64,000 bases of DNA from DASQUK01 sp963717085 (GTDB taxonomy: Bacteria > Actinomycetota > Acidimicrobiia > Acidimicrobiales > VFJN01), in NCBI GenBank assembly GCA_963717085.1, contig CAVQVM010000015.1, forward strand, positions 310,001 through 374,000, given 5' to 3'. How positions within the stretch are numbered: position 1 is the first letter of the stretch; each line of letters opens with the position of its first letter. Of the stretch, positions 24,492 to 32,195 are shown piece by piece. Below the pieces are notes generated by a model. That model was not told the DNA's origin and did not search any database. It saw only the letters and a list, made by a program, of their open reading frames with translations. The translations under genes were made by a program, and so were the position numbers.

Positions 24492-25767
24492 ATGTCGGAA
24501 TCCGAGCGCGAGTGGGTGCCCAAGCGGCGGCGTCGGTGGGTGGGCGCCGCCGGCGCCGTGGTCATCGTCGCCCTGGCCGCCGCCTCGGTCGCCGCAGCCT
24601 GGACGTCCGTGGACGAGGCGGACACCGACCCGCTGTCGGCTCCCCCCGCCGATGACGCCCCGGGATGATGACGGTCCCGGCAGCGACGACGACCTCCCGG
24701 CCAGCGCGGCCGAGCTGCGCGCCGCCGTCGACGAGATCAGTGCCGTGGTCGAAGCGGAGCGCGGCCTGGCGTTCACCGAGCCGGTGGACGTCGAGCTGGC
24801 GGGCGAGGGGGAGTTCCAGCGCCGGCTGCTCGACGACTTCGACGAGAGCGTCGACGAGCTGCGGAACACGGAGGTCCTGCTGAAGGCCTTCGGGCTGGTC
24901 GAGGCCGACGTCGACCTCGTGGACGCCATGCGCACCCTGCTCGGCGCCGGCGTGGTCGGCTTCTACGACCCGGAGACCGACGAGCTGGTGGTCCGGGGGA
25001 CGGCGCTCACGCCGTATGTCCGCACCACCATCGCCCACGAGCTCACCCACGCCCTCGATGACCAGCGATTCGACCTCGATCGGCCCGAGTACGACGACGC
25101 CGACGACGAGATCGACTTCGGCTTCAGCGCCGTGGTCGAGGGCAACGCGCGCCGCGTCGAGGATGCCTACCGGGCCGGACTCAGCGACGAGGAGCAGCTC
25201 GACGCCGCCGCCGAGGAACTGTCACTGGCGGGCGGCCTCGACCTCGGCGACGTGCCGCTGGTGTTGGTCGACCTGATCAGCGCGCCCTACGGCCTGGGCC
25301 ACGACTTCGTCGTCCAGCTGCTCGACGACGGTGGGCAGGAGGCGCTGGACGCGGCGTTCGACGCCCCGCCGCGCACCAGCGAGCAGGTGATCGACCCGGC
25401 CAGCTACGAAGCCGGCGAGGGCGGCATCGACGTGCCGGCGCCCGCCGTCACCGGCCAGGTGGTCGACCAGGGCGTCGCCGGACAGTTCCTGATCCAGGTC
25501 GTCCTGGCCGACGGACTGGACGCGGACCACGCCCGCGCCGCGGCCACCGGGTGGGGTGGCGACTCCGTGGTGGCCTGGCGCGATGGCCAACGGCCGTGCG
25601 CCACGCTGGCGGCCGTCGGCGACGACCCCGGCGAGACGGCGGAGTTGCGCGGCGCTTTCGAGGACTGGGCGGCCGAGGGCGGCCCCGCCGGCAGCGGGAC
25701 CGGGCCCGACGTCACGGTCGCGCCGAACGGCGACGGTCCCGTCACCGTCCAGGCCTGCGCGCGCTGA
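24492..25767 (+). CDS. Membrane-anchored HEXXH zinc metalloprotease-like protein, split by a frameshift
   Basis: The first frame (ATG 24492) encodes a basic stretch (KRRRRW) and one transmembrane segment (GAAGAVVIVALAAASVAAAW), then stops at 24666-24668. The continuation lies in the neighbouring frame: an acidic DDDGPGSDDDLPASAAELRAAV linker and a large domain with IAHELTHALDDQ (HExxH), a VEGNARRVEDAY helix with a possible third ligand, and a single C-terminal Cys. One extra base in the CCCCGGG run at 24658-24664 joins the frames. The second part has no start of its own upstream of its conserved region, so this is one gene. Expected topology: cytoplasmic N-terminus, extracellular protease-like domain. 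Substrate unknown. Confidence 0.72.
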
Positions 25768-25785
25768 CGGCCGGTCGACAGCCGG

Positions 25786-26268
25786 TCAGGTGCCCCGGTG
25801 CAGGTCCAGCGCCAGGTCGACGGCGTCGGCGGCCGTGCGCGCCGGCACCGTGCCGGCCACGTCCCAACCCTCGCCGAGGACGATGACCGGCGTGCCCGCC
25901 AGCAGGGCGAATGCGACCTCGGACAGCGTGCCGTAGGCGCCCGGCAGGGCGATCACGGCGGCGGCGTCCATCACCACCAGCGCGTTGCGGGCCTCGCCCA
26001 CGCCGGTCGGCACCGCGACGGTGACGTAGGGGTTGGCCTCGGCGCGGGTCGCGCCGGGAAGGATGCCGACCGTGGAGCCGCCGGCCAGCACGGCGCCCCG
26101 GCAGGCGGCCTCGGCCACGCCCGCGCGCCCGCCGGTGACGACGATGCAGTCCCGCTGGGCGAGCAGGCGCCCAACCTCCTCGGCGAGGGCGAGGACCGAC
26201 TCGTCGGCCTCGGTGCCGCCGACCACCGACACATAGCGCGGCCGCGAGGCGAGTCCCGGCATCCCCAT
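25786..26268 (-). CDS. TIGR00725/SLOG-superfamily Rossmann protein (LDcluster4-like)
   Basis: A 160-residue LOG/DprA-like Rossmann protein: RYVSVVGGTEADE at the N-terminus, TGGRAGVAEAACRGA, GILPG, ANPYVTVAVPTGVGEARNALVV and ALPGAYGTLSEVAFAL, with the PGxxGTxxE nucleotide-binding motif. The group is small, widespread and of uncertain function, probably binding a nucleotide-derived ligand. The ATG at 26268 was chosen over more distal starts that overlap the divergent fumC region. It converges with the metalloprotease gene 18 bases away. Confidence 0.82.
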   Translation of the reverse strand: MGMPGLASRPRYVSVVGGTEADESVLALAEEVGRLLAQRDCIVVTGGRAGVAEAACRGAVLAGGSTVGILPGATRAEANPYVTVAVPTGVGEARNALVVMDAAAVIALPGAYGTLSEVAFALLAGTPVIVLGEGWDVAGTVPARTAADAVDLALDLHRGT

Positions 26269-26366
26269 GGCCGGATTATCGCGTGCCCCGGTGATAGGCC
26301 GGCCGGGTGGGCTCGGTCCCCTTGCGGATGCGGTCGCGGGCCACCACGGTGGATACCGTCCATCCG

Positions 26367-27761
26367 GTGACAAGCGCAAGCGACGACTACCGCGTCGAGC
26401 AGGACAGCATGGGAGAGGTACGGGTGCACTCGTCGGTCCACTGGGGCGCACACACGCAGCGGGCGGTCGAAAACTTTCCGATCTCGGGCGTGCCCCTGGA
26501 GCCGTCATTGATCGCAGCGCTGGCCCGCATCAAGGGCGCCGCGGCCCAGGCCAACGCGCGGCTCGGCGTCATCGAGCAGGACATGGCCGACGCCATCAGC
26601 GCCGCTGCCGCCGAGGTGGCGGACGGCCGCTGGAACGACCACTTCCCCATCGACGTGTTCCAGACCGGTTCCGGCACCAGCTCCAACATGAACGTCAACG
26701 AGGTCCTGGCCCGGCTGGCCTCGCTGCGGCTGGGGCGCCCGGTCCACCCCAACGACCACGTCAACGCCTCGCAGTCGTCGAACGACGTGTTCCCGTCGGC
26801 GATCCACGTGGCGGCAGCGCACCAGACGCACACGGCGCTGCTCCCGGCGCTGGAGTACCTGTGCCTGGCGCTTCGGGCCAAGGCGCATTCGTTCGCCGGG
26901 GTGGTGAAGTCCGGCCGCACCCACCTGATGGACGCCACGCCGGTCACCCTCGGCCAGGAGTTCGGCGGCTACGCGGCGCAGGTCTCCCAGGCGGCGGGGC
27001 GCATCAAGGCGACGCTGGGCAGCGTCGGCGAGCTGCCGCTCGGCGGGACGGCCGTCGGCACCGGCATCAACTGCCCGCCGGGTTTCGCCGCCGACGTGAT
27101 CGACCAGCTGGCGCGCGACCTCGAGCTGCCGCTCGTCGAGGCCGGCGACCACTTCGCCGTGCAGGGCGCCCGTGACGCCCTGGTGGCCCTGTCGGGCAGC
27201 CTGCGGGGCCTGGCCGTGGCCCTGGTCAAGGTCGGCAACGACATCCGCTGGATGGCATCGGGGCCCCGCACCGGGCTGGCCGAGATCCGCCTGCCAGACC
27301 TGCAGCCGGGGTCGTCGATCATGCCGGGCAAGGTCAACCCGGTGCTGGTGGAGGCGCTCACCCAGGTATCGGCCCAGGTGATCGGCAACGATGCCGCGGT
27401 CGCCTTCGCCGGGTCGCAGGGCAACTTCGAGCTGAACGTCTACATGCCGGTGATCTCCCGCAACCTGCTCGAGTCGATCCGCCTGCTGAGCAATGTGACC
27501 CAGCTGTTCGCCGATCGCTGCGTGGCCGGGATCGAGGCCGACGTCGAGCGCTGCCGCGCCTACGCCGAGTCGAGCCCGTCGCTCGGGACCTCGCTCAACC
27601 CCTACATCGGCTACGACGCGGCCGGTGTCATCGTCAAGGAGAGCATCGCCACCGGGCGCAGCGTGCGTGAGCTGGTGCTCGAGAAGGGCCTGCTCACCGA
27701 GGAGCAGCTGGACGTCGCCCTCGACGTCCTGGGCATGACCAAGGGCGGGGTCCGCAAGTAG
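26367..27761 (+). CDS. fumC: Class II fumarate hydratase
   Basis: A 464-residue fumarase that interconverts fumarate and L-malate in the TCA cycle. Signatures: QTGSGTSSNMNVNEV, HVNASQSSNDVFP, GRTHLMDATP, and GSSIMPGKVNPV, the fumarate lyase motif with the mobile catalytic loop. Length fits the family when counted from the GTG at 26367; upstream in-frame starts at 26307 and 26328 add non-conserved residues. It is divergent from the SLOG gene and convergent with the thioredoxin-like gene, with a short GC-rich hairpin (27776-27794) at the convergence. Confidence 0.95.
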   Translation: MTSASDDYRVEQDSMGEVRVHSSVHWGAHTQRAVENFPISGVPLEPSLIAALARIKGAAAQANARLGVIEQDMADAISAAAAEVADGRWNDHFPIDVFQTGSGTSSNMNVNEVLARLASLRLGRPVHPNDHVNASQSSNDVFPSAIHVAAAHQTHTALLPALEYLCLALRAKAHSFAGVVKSGRTHLMDATPVTLGQEFGGYAAQVSQAAGRIKATLGSVGELPLGGTAVGTGINCPPGFAADVIDQLARDLELPLVEAGDHFAVQGARDALVALSGSLRGLAVALVKVGNDIRWMASGPRTGLAEIRLPDLQPGSSIMPGKVNPVLVEALTQVSAQVIGNDAAVAFAGSQGNFELNVYMPVISRNLLESIRLLSNVTQLFADRCVAGIEADVERCRAYAESSPSLGTSLNPYIGYDAAGVIVKESIATGRSVRELVLEKGLLTEEQLDVALDVLGMTKGGVRK

Positions 27762-27779
27762 CGGATGCCGCCGGGGCCC

Positions 27780-28271
27780 TCAGGCGCCGAGGGCGGGGGA
27801 GCCGGGGTAGGGCTTGGGATCGGCGGGCCCGGGGATGTTGGGCCGCGTCCAGCTCATCGCCTTGGCAAGCTCGGACACGGCATCGCGCCACTCCGGCGGG
27901 TCCCACCCCTCGGCGAGGGCGGCCACCGAGCGGTCCTGGCGCAGGTGCACGAAGGCGGGCAGCTCGTTGACCCCGATCGCCTTGACGAGGTCGCGATCCG
28001 GGTCGGCGAAGGTGAGCATCCGCTGCGCCCACGGCCCCAGGAACTCGCGGGCGTCATCGGCGTTGGCGGTCACGACGAACGCGATCCGGCAGTCGGCCCC
28101 CCGGAAGTCCTCGAGGATGCGACCCGCGGTCTCCAGCAGCCAGGCGCTCTCGTAGGTGTACGGATCGAGGATGACCGCCGCCAGGTGAAACGTGGTCAGC
28201 CAGGCGTCCAGGCTCCGTGGCTCGCCGTCGAGCGGCGCGAGCTGTAGGTCACCAGGGGGGTCGGTCGCCAC
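27780..28271 (-). CDS. Thioredoxin-fold protein without CXXC, unknown function
   Basis: A 163-residue protein with the shape of a thioredoxin-like domain: TTFHLAAVILDPYTYESAWLLETAGRIL, IAFVVTANADD, and FADPDRDLVKAIGVNELPAFVHLRQD, in which a cis-Pro-like NELPAFV is seen. There is no CXXC, so redox activity is doubtful. The GTG at 28271 gives a compact domain; upstream in-frame sequence overlaps the divergent gene's promoter. Such orphan proteins occur in Acidimicrobiia, but I cannot assign a function. Confidence 0.6.
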   Translation of the reverse strand: MATDPPGDLQLAPLDGEPRSLDAWLTTFHLAAVILDPYTYESAWLLETAGRILEDFRGADCRIAFVVTANADDAREFLGPWAQRMLTFADPDRDLVKAIGVNELPAFVHLRQDRSVAALAEGWDPPEWRDAVSELAKAMSWTRPNIPGPADPKPYPGSPALGA

Positions 28272-28331
28272 GGCCCGAGACGGTAGCAAGCTGCGGTTTC
28301 TGGGAGCAGATTCGGGGCTACGGTCGAACCG

Positions 28332-29051
28332 GTGCACCCGATCGAGCGGCTGCGAGCGGTGGCGCGAGCGCGCGACCTCGACCAGACGCTGCTGGCGAGC
28401 GAGGCGGCGTCGGTTCTCGGGTCGCTGGCGTTCGACCCGATGAGCCTGCTCACGTCGTGTCGCCGGCTGATCGACCGGCACCCGGCGGCCGGGGCGCTGT
28501 GGTGGGCGTGTGCCCGGCTGCTGGCCGCCGACGACGCCAGGACTGAGGCCCGAAGGATCGCCCTCGAGCTCGACGACGATCCCGCCCGGATCGACCTGAG
28601 CCTGGAGCTGCCCGATGGCGCGGTCGTCGCCGTCATACCCGACGCTGCGGGGGGCTCGGACCTCGCCGACGACCTGGCGGGCATGCGTGACGACCTCGTG
28701 GTGGCCGCGGCCGAGGGCGCCGGGCCCGCACGCGACGCCGCCGCCGACAGGATCCTGCTCGTCGAGACCGGTGCGGCCGGCCCGGACCGGTTCCTCGGCG
28801 CCGCCGGGACGGGCGAGGCGATGGCCGAGGCCCGGGAGGAGGGGGCGGCCGTGTGGCTGCTGGTGGCCGTGGGTCGCCGCCTGCCGGGCCCGCTGTTCGA
28901 CGCCCTGGGGACCCGAGCTGGTGCGGCGGCCGGGGAGGTCCTGCCGATCGCCGGGATCGACCGGATCGTCGAGCCCCGCCAGGTGCCGTGCCCGTGCCCG
29001 CCGGAGCTGCTGCGCCAGCCCGGCGGCGGCAATTCCGGCGTTCGGATGTGA
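28332..29051 (+). CDS. Actinobacterial conserved hypothetical protein (initiation-factor-2B/isomerase-like)
   Basis: A 239-residue protein starting at GTG: HPIERLRAVARARDLDQTLLASEAA, SCRRLIDRHPAAGALWWACARLLAADD, then an alternating alpha/beta region ending in a PCPCPPELL tail. The N-terminal helical block with RHP-x-x-G-x-LWW is one I have seen in unannotated actinobacterial proteins, reminiscent of eIF2B-like folds. No catalytic residues can be named. Divergent from the thioredoxin-like gene with a 60-bp shared promoter region. Confidence 0.6.
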   Translation: MHPIERLRAVARARDLDQTLLASEAASVLGSLAFDPMSLLTSCRRLIDRHPAAGALWWACARLLAADDARTEARRIALELDDDPARIDLSLELPDGAVVAVIPDAAGGSDLADDLAGMRDDLVVAAAEGAGPARDAAADRILLVETGAAGPDRFLGAAGTGEAMAEAREEGAAVWLLVAVGRRLPGPLFDALGTRAGAAAGEVLPIAGIDRIVEPRQVPCPCPPELLRQPGGGNSGVRM

Positions 29052-29088
29052 CCGTTGCCGGCGTTTCCGGACGCCGGTCCCGGACTTG

Positions 29089-29266
29089 TCACATGTGGGT
29101 GGCTCGGGTGATCCACGCCGCCGACTCGTAGATCACGCCCCGGTCGGTCTCGTGGGCGGCGACGGTCGACCGCAGCCCGTCGAGTGCGCGGGCTCGGCCG
29201 GCGTCGTCGAGGCCGTCCAGCATCCAGCCGAGCAGTCCGAGCACGAACCTTCCCGCAGCGAGCCGC
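29089..29266 (-). pseudogene. C-terminal remnant of a SAM-dependent methyltransferase
   Basis: Reading leftwards, about 55 residues are open: AAGRFVLGLLGWMLDGLDD, ARALDGLRSTVAAHETDRG and VIYESAAWITRATHM before a TGA. The AHxT-x-x-GV-x-Y-x-SAAW ending is the usual C-terminus of small class I methyltransferases. An in-frame stop lies just upstream (about 29267) and no SAM-binding region precedes it, so the 5' part was lost. It abuts an unrelated plus-strand fragment at about 29250, marking a deletion or rearrangement junction. Confidence 0.55.
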
Positions 29267-29504
29267 GCTCAACCAGCTGGGCGGGCGGTTTCTGACCGAC
29301 TTCTACGTCATGGTCGCCCGTTGGGTGGAGTGGGCGTCGGACATCGTCGACGGCTGGCCGGAAGACCTGAAGGACGCCCCCTTCAGCGTCGACGCCGCTG
29401 AGGAGGGCGTTCGGCTCGCGGAGAGCATCTCGACCGTCGGCCGGCCTCTCGTCGCCCGCCCTCCTGGCGGCGGCACTCCCGCTGGCTGCGACCCCGGGAC
29501 CTGA
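29251..29504 (+). pseudogene. Gene fragment of unknown family, C-terminal part only
   Basis: A coding-like stretch (GGRFLTDFYVMVARWVEW, DIVDGWPEDLKDAPFSVDAA, EEGVRLAESI) with normal codon bias but no start or N-terminal domain. The aromatic, helical character is like the tail of a PadR- or TetR-type regulator or similar helical protein, which I cannot confirm. It begins where the antisense methyltransferase remnant ends. Annotated as the second half of a rearrangement scar. Confidence 0.4.
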
Positions 29505-29516
29505 AAGAATCCCGGG
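29493..29516 (+). promoter_or_regulatory. Hairpin overlapping the ribosome-binding region of the PPOX gene
   Basis: CCCGGGA (29493-29499) and TCCCGGG (29510-29516) form a perfect 7-bp stem with loop CCTGAAAGAA, ending two bases before the ATG at 29519. No other Shine-Dalgarno is visible; the purine run GAAAGAA lies in the loop. It may control translation or be an operator. Confidence 0.45.
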
Positions 29517-29518
29517 CC

Positions 29519-29977
29519 ATGAAGCGCCGCGAGCTGATCCGCATGTCCGACGACGAGGTGGCCGAGTTCCTCCGGGGGCGCCACACCATGAACGTCGCGA
29601 CCATCAACCACGACGGCACGATCCACATGGTGGCCATGTGGTACGGCTTCGTGGGGCAGGCGCCGGCGTTCTGGACGTTCGGCACGTCGCAGAAGATCCT
29701 CAACCTCGAGCGCAACCCGCAGATCACCTGCCTCGTCGAGGCCGGCGACAAGTACGAGGAGCTGCAGGGCGTCGAGCTGGTGGGCAGGGCGGAGCTGGTG
29801 CCCGATTACGACGGCAGGATGGCCATCGGGCGCAGCGTGTTCGAGCGCTACGTCGGCGAGTGGTCCGAGGAGGTGCAACCGTTCCTCGAGCGCACCGGTG
29901 CCAAGCGGGTGGGCGTGATCGTCCACGTCGATCGAGTCGTCTCCTGGGACCACCGCAAGCTCGGCGGCCAGTACTGA
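29519..29977 (+). CDS. Pyridoxamine 5'-phosphate oxidase-family (F420/FMN split-barrel) protein
   Basis: A 152-residue split beta-barrel flavin/deazaflavin-binding protein: VAEFLRGRHTMNVATINHDGTIH, MWYGFVGQAPAFWTFGTSQKILNLERNP and ITCLVEAG. The pattern fits TIGR03618-like F420-dependent members of Actinobacteria more than true PdxH. Probably reduces small molecules with F420H2 or FMN. It follows the rearrangement scar and starts directly behind a hairpin. It is read in the same direction as the DUF885-like gene 46 bases downstream. Confidence 0.85.
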   Translation: MKRRELIRMSDDEVAEFLRGRHTMNVATINHDGTIHMVAMWYGFVGQAPAFWTFGTSQKILNLERNPQITCLVEAGDKYEELQGVELVGRAELVPDYDGRMAIGRSVFERYVGEWSEEVQPFLERTGAKRVGVIVHVDRVVSWDHRKLGGQY

Positions 29978-30023
29978 GCGACGTGACCTGGCTCCCGGGG
30001 TGGGCGCGTTAGCGTCGGCCGCC

Positions 30024-31229
30024 GTGGGAGAGACCAGCGTCGTCGAGCGCTACCTGGAGCTCGGGCTCCGGCTCGGCCGCCACGTCGACGGGTTCGTCGA
30101 TGCCTACTACGGCCCGTCCGAGCTGGCCGGCCGGGCCGAGGCCGAGCCGCCGCGCCCGCCTGCGGAGCTGGCCGCCGACGCCGGCCGCCTGGTCGCCGAC
30201 CTCGATGCCGGCGAAGGTGCCGACCAGCTCGATGCCGGGCGCCGGCGCTGGATCCGGGCCCAGGCCTTCGGCCTCCGGACCAGCGCCCGCAAGCTGGCGG
30301 GGGCGGACATCGGCTATCTCGACGAGGTCGAGTCGTGCTACGGCGCCCGCCCCAGTCTCGTCGACGACGACGAGTTCGCGGCCGCCCACCGGCGCCTCGA
30401 CCAGGTCCTGCCCGCCGATGGCGGCGCCCTACTGCGCGAGCGGTACATCCCCTGGCGCGAGGCGCACGCCGTCCCTACCGACAAGCTCGAGCCTGCGATC
30501 CGGTCGCTGGCGGACGACCTGCGCGAGCGCACCCAGCGCCTCTTCGGGCTACCGGACGGCGAGCACGTCGCGTGGATCTTCGAGACCGACAAGCCATGGT
30601 CCGGCTTCAACTACTACGAGGGTGGGCTGCGCAGCCGGGTGGCGATCAACGTCGATCTGCCGGTCCTGTCGCTGACGCTGGGACACCTGGTGGCCCACGA
30701 GGCCTACCCGGGCCACCACACGGAGCACACCCGCAAGGAGGTCGGCCTCGTCCGCCAGCGCCGCTGGCTCGAGGAGACGATCTTCCTCGTCGGCACGCCG
30801 CAGTGCACGATGGCCGAGGGCCTGGCCGACCTCGGCGTCGAGGTGGTGGTGGGTCGCCGCCCCGAGCGGGTGGTGGCCGAGCACCTGCGGCCCCTGGGCG
30901 TCCGCTACGACGCGGAGGTGGCTGCGGAAGTGGCCGAAGCGGCCGAGGCGCTGTCGTGGGTGCGGTCGAACGCCGCCATCCACCTGCACGACGGCGGCTG
31001 GCCGATCGAGGACGTGGTGGCCTACCTCGAGCGTTGGGCGCTGCTGCCCCGCAACCGGGCAGACAAGGCGGTGTCCTTCCTCACCGATCCGACGTGGCGT
31101 GCGTACAGCCACTGCTACACCGAGGGCCTGCGGCTGTGCCGGGCCTATGTCGACGGCGATCCGACCCGGTTCGAGCGCTTGGTCACCGACCAGCTGCTCC
31201 CGGCCGACCTGGCCGCCGCGGCTGCCTAG
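30024..31229 (+). CDS. DUF885-like metallopeptidase-related protein
   Basis: A 401-residue, mainly helical protein with HEAYPGHHTEHTRKE at about residue 230 and EGLADLGVEVV downstream. This is the HE-x-x-PGHH zinc motif plus distal Glu found in DUF885/M32-like peptidase relatives. N-terminal VVERYLELGLRLGRHVDGFVDAYYGP supports the start at GTG 30024. Similar proteins are often cytoplasmic and uncharacterised. It precedes the three CoA-ester lyase genes at 13-bp spacing and may be co-transcribed, without obvious functional link. Confidence 0.78.
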   Translation: MGETSVVERYLELGLRLGRHVDGFVDAYYGPSELAGRAEAEPPRPPAELAADAGRLVADLDAGEGADQLDAGRRRWIRAQAFGLRTSARKLAGADIGYLDEVESCYGARPSLVDDDEFAAAHRRLDQVLPADGGALLRERYIPWREAHAVPTDKLEPAIRSLADDLRERTQRLFGLPDGEHVAWIFETDKPWSGFNYYEGGLRSRVAINVDLPVLSLTLGHLVAHEAYPGHHTEHTRKEVGLVRQRRWLEETIFLVGTPQCTMAEGLADLGVEVVVGRRPERVVAEHLRPLGVRYDAEVAAEVAEAAEALSWVRSNAAIHLHDGGWPIEDVVAYLERWALLPRNRADKAVSFLTDPTWRAYSHCYTEGLRLCRAYVDGDPTRFERLVTDQLLPADLAAAAA

Positions 31230-31241
31230 CCCGGGCGCGCC

Positions 31242-32183
31242 ATGTCGCCCCGGTCGCGTGACCTCCCCCGGCGGTCGTGCCACGCGGTTCCGGGGTCGAG
31301 CCCCCGCTTCATCGCCAAGGCGCAGAGCCTCCCGGCGGACATGGTGTTCCTCGACCTCGAGGACGCCGTCGCGCCCACGGAGAAGGAGGCCGCCCGGGCC
31401 ACCGTGGCGGATGCCGTCGCCGGCGGCGATTGGGGCGACATGATCGTCGCCGTGCGGGTCAACGACTGGTCGACCCGCTGGACCACCTTCGACATCTTCG
31501 AGGTCGTCGGCGGGTCTGGCCCGCGCCTCGACGAGATCGTCCTCCCCAAGGTGGAGAGCGCGGCGCACGTGGTGGCGGCCGACCTGGTGCTGCGCCAGGC
31601 CGAGATCCACGCCGGCCTGCCCGTGGGCCACGTCGGCATCGAGGCGCAGATCGAGTCGGCGGCCGGGCTCATCGACGTGGAGGCCATCTGCGCCGCCTCG
31701 GACCGGCTCGAGGCGGTCGTGTTCGGGCCCGCCGACTTCGCGGCCTCGATGCAGATGCCGATGCTCACCGCCGGTGTGGAGATCCCCGAGTACCCCGGCG
31801 ACCACTTCCACTACGTCCTCTCCCGCATCCTCGCCGCCGGCCGGGCGCACGGGCTCCAGGTCGTCGACGGGCCCTATCTGCGGATCCGCGACCTCAACGG
31901 GCTGCGGCGCTACTGCCAGCGGGCGCGGGCGCTCGGGGTCGACGGCAAGTGGACCGTCCATCCCGACCAGGTGCCGATCGTCAACGAGGCGTTCACACCC
32001 ACGCAGGAGCAGTTCGACCGCGCCGGCGCCGTCCTCGACGCCCTCGCGCTCGCCGCCGGCGACGAGGGACGGGGCGCGGTCCTCCTCGGCGACGAGATGG
32101 TCGACGAGGCGTCGCGGAAGATGGCGGTCAAGGTCGTTGCCCGCGGCAAGCGGGCCGGGCTGGCTCGGACACCACCGCGTTAG
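31242..32183 (+). CDS. HpcH/HpaI aldolase / CoA-ester lyase, copy 1 of 3
   Basis: A 313-residue CitE/malyl-CoA-lyase TIM barrel: PGSSPRFIAKAQSLPADMVFLDLEDAV (CoA and Mg sites), ARATV, IVAVRVN (Arg), VLPKVES, IEAQIESAAGL (Glu ligand), VVFGPADFAA (Asp ligand) and GKWTVHPDQVPIVNE. It would cleave or condense a 3-hydroxyacyl-CoA such as malyl-, beta-methylmalyl- or citramalyl-CoA. First of three adjacent paralogues, separated by 12 bases from the next. A divalent-metal-dependent cytoplasmic enzyme. Confidence 0.87.
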   Translation: MSPRSRDLPRRSCHAVPGSSPRFIAKAQSLPADMVFLDLEDAVAPTEKEAARATVADAVAGGDWGDMIVAVRVNDWSTRWTTFDIFEVVGGSGPRLDEIVLPKVESAAHVVAADLVLRQAEIHAGLPVGHVGIEAQIESAAGLIDVEAICAASDRLEAVVFGPADFAASMQMPMLTAGVEIPEYPGDHFHYVLSRILAAGRAHGLQVVDGPYLRIRDLNGLRRYCQRARALGVDGKWTVHPDQVPIVNEAFTPTQEQFDRAGAVLDALALAAGDEGRGAVLLGDEMVDEASRKMAVKVVARGKRAGLARTPPR

Positions 32184-32195
32184 GGTCGGTCCTCG

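Noticed and set aside
29184..29300. Arg-rich N-terminal extension of the 29251 fragment as a complete small gene
   Set aside because: The first third is Arg/Gly-rich antisense shadow of the methyltransferase remnant, with no plausible start or family.
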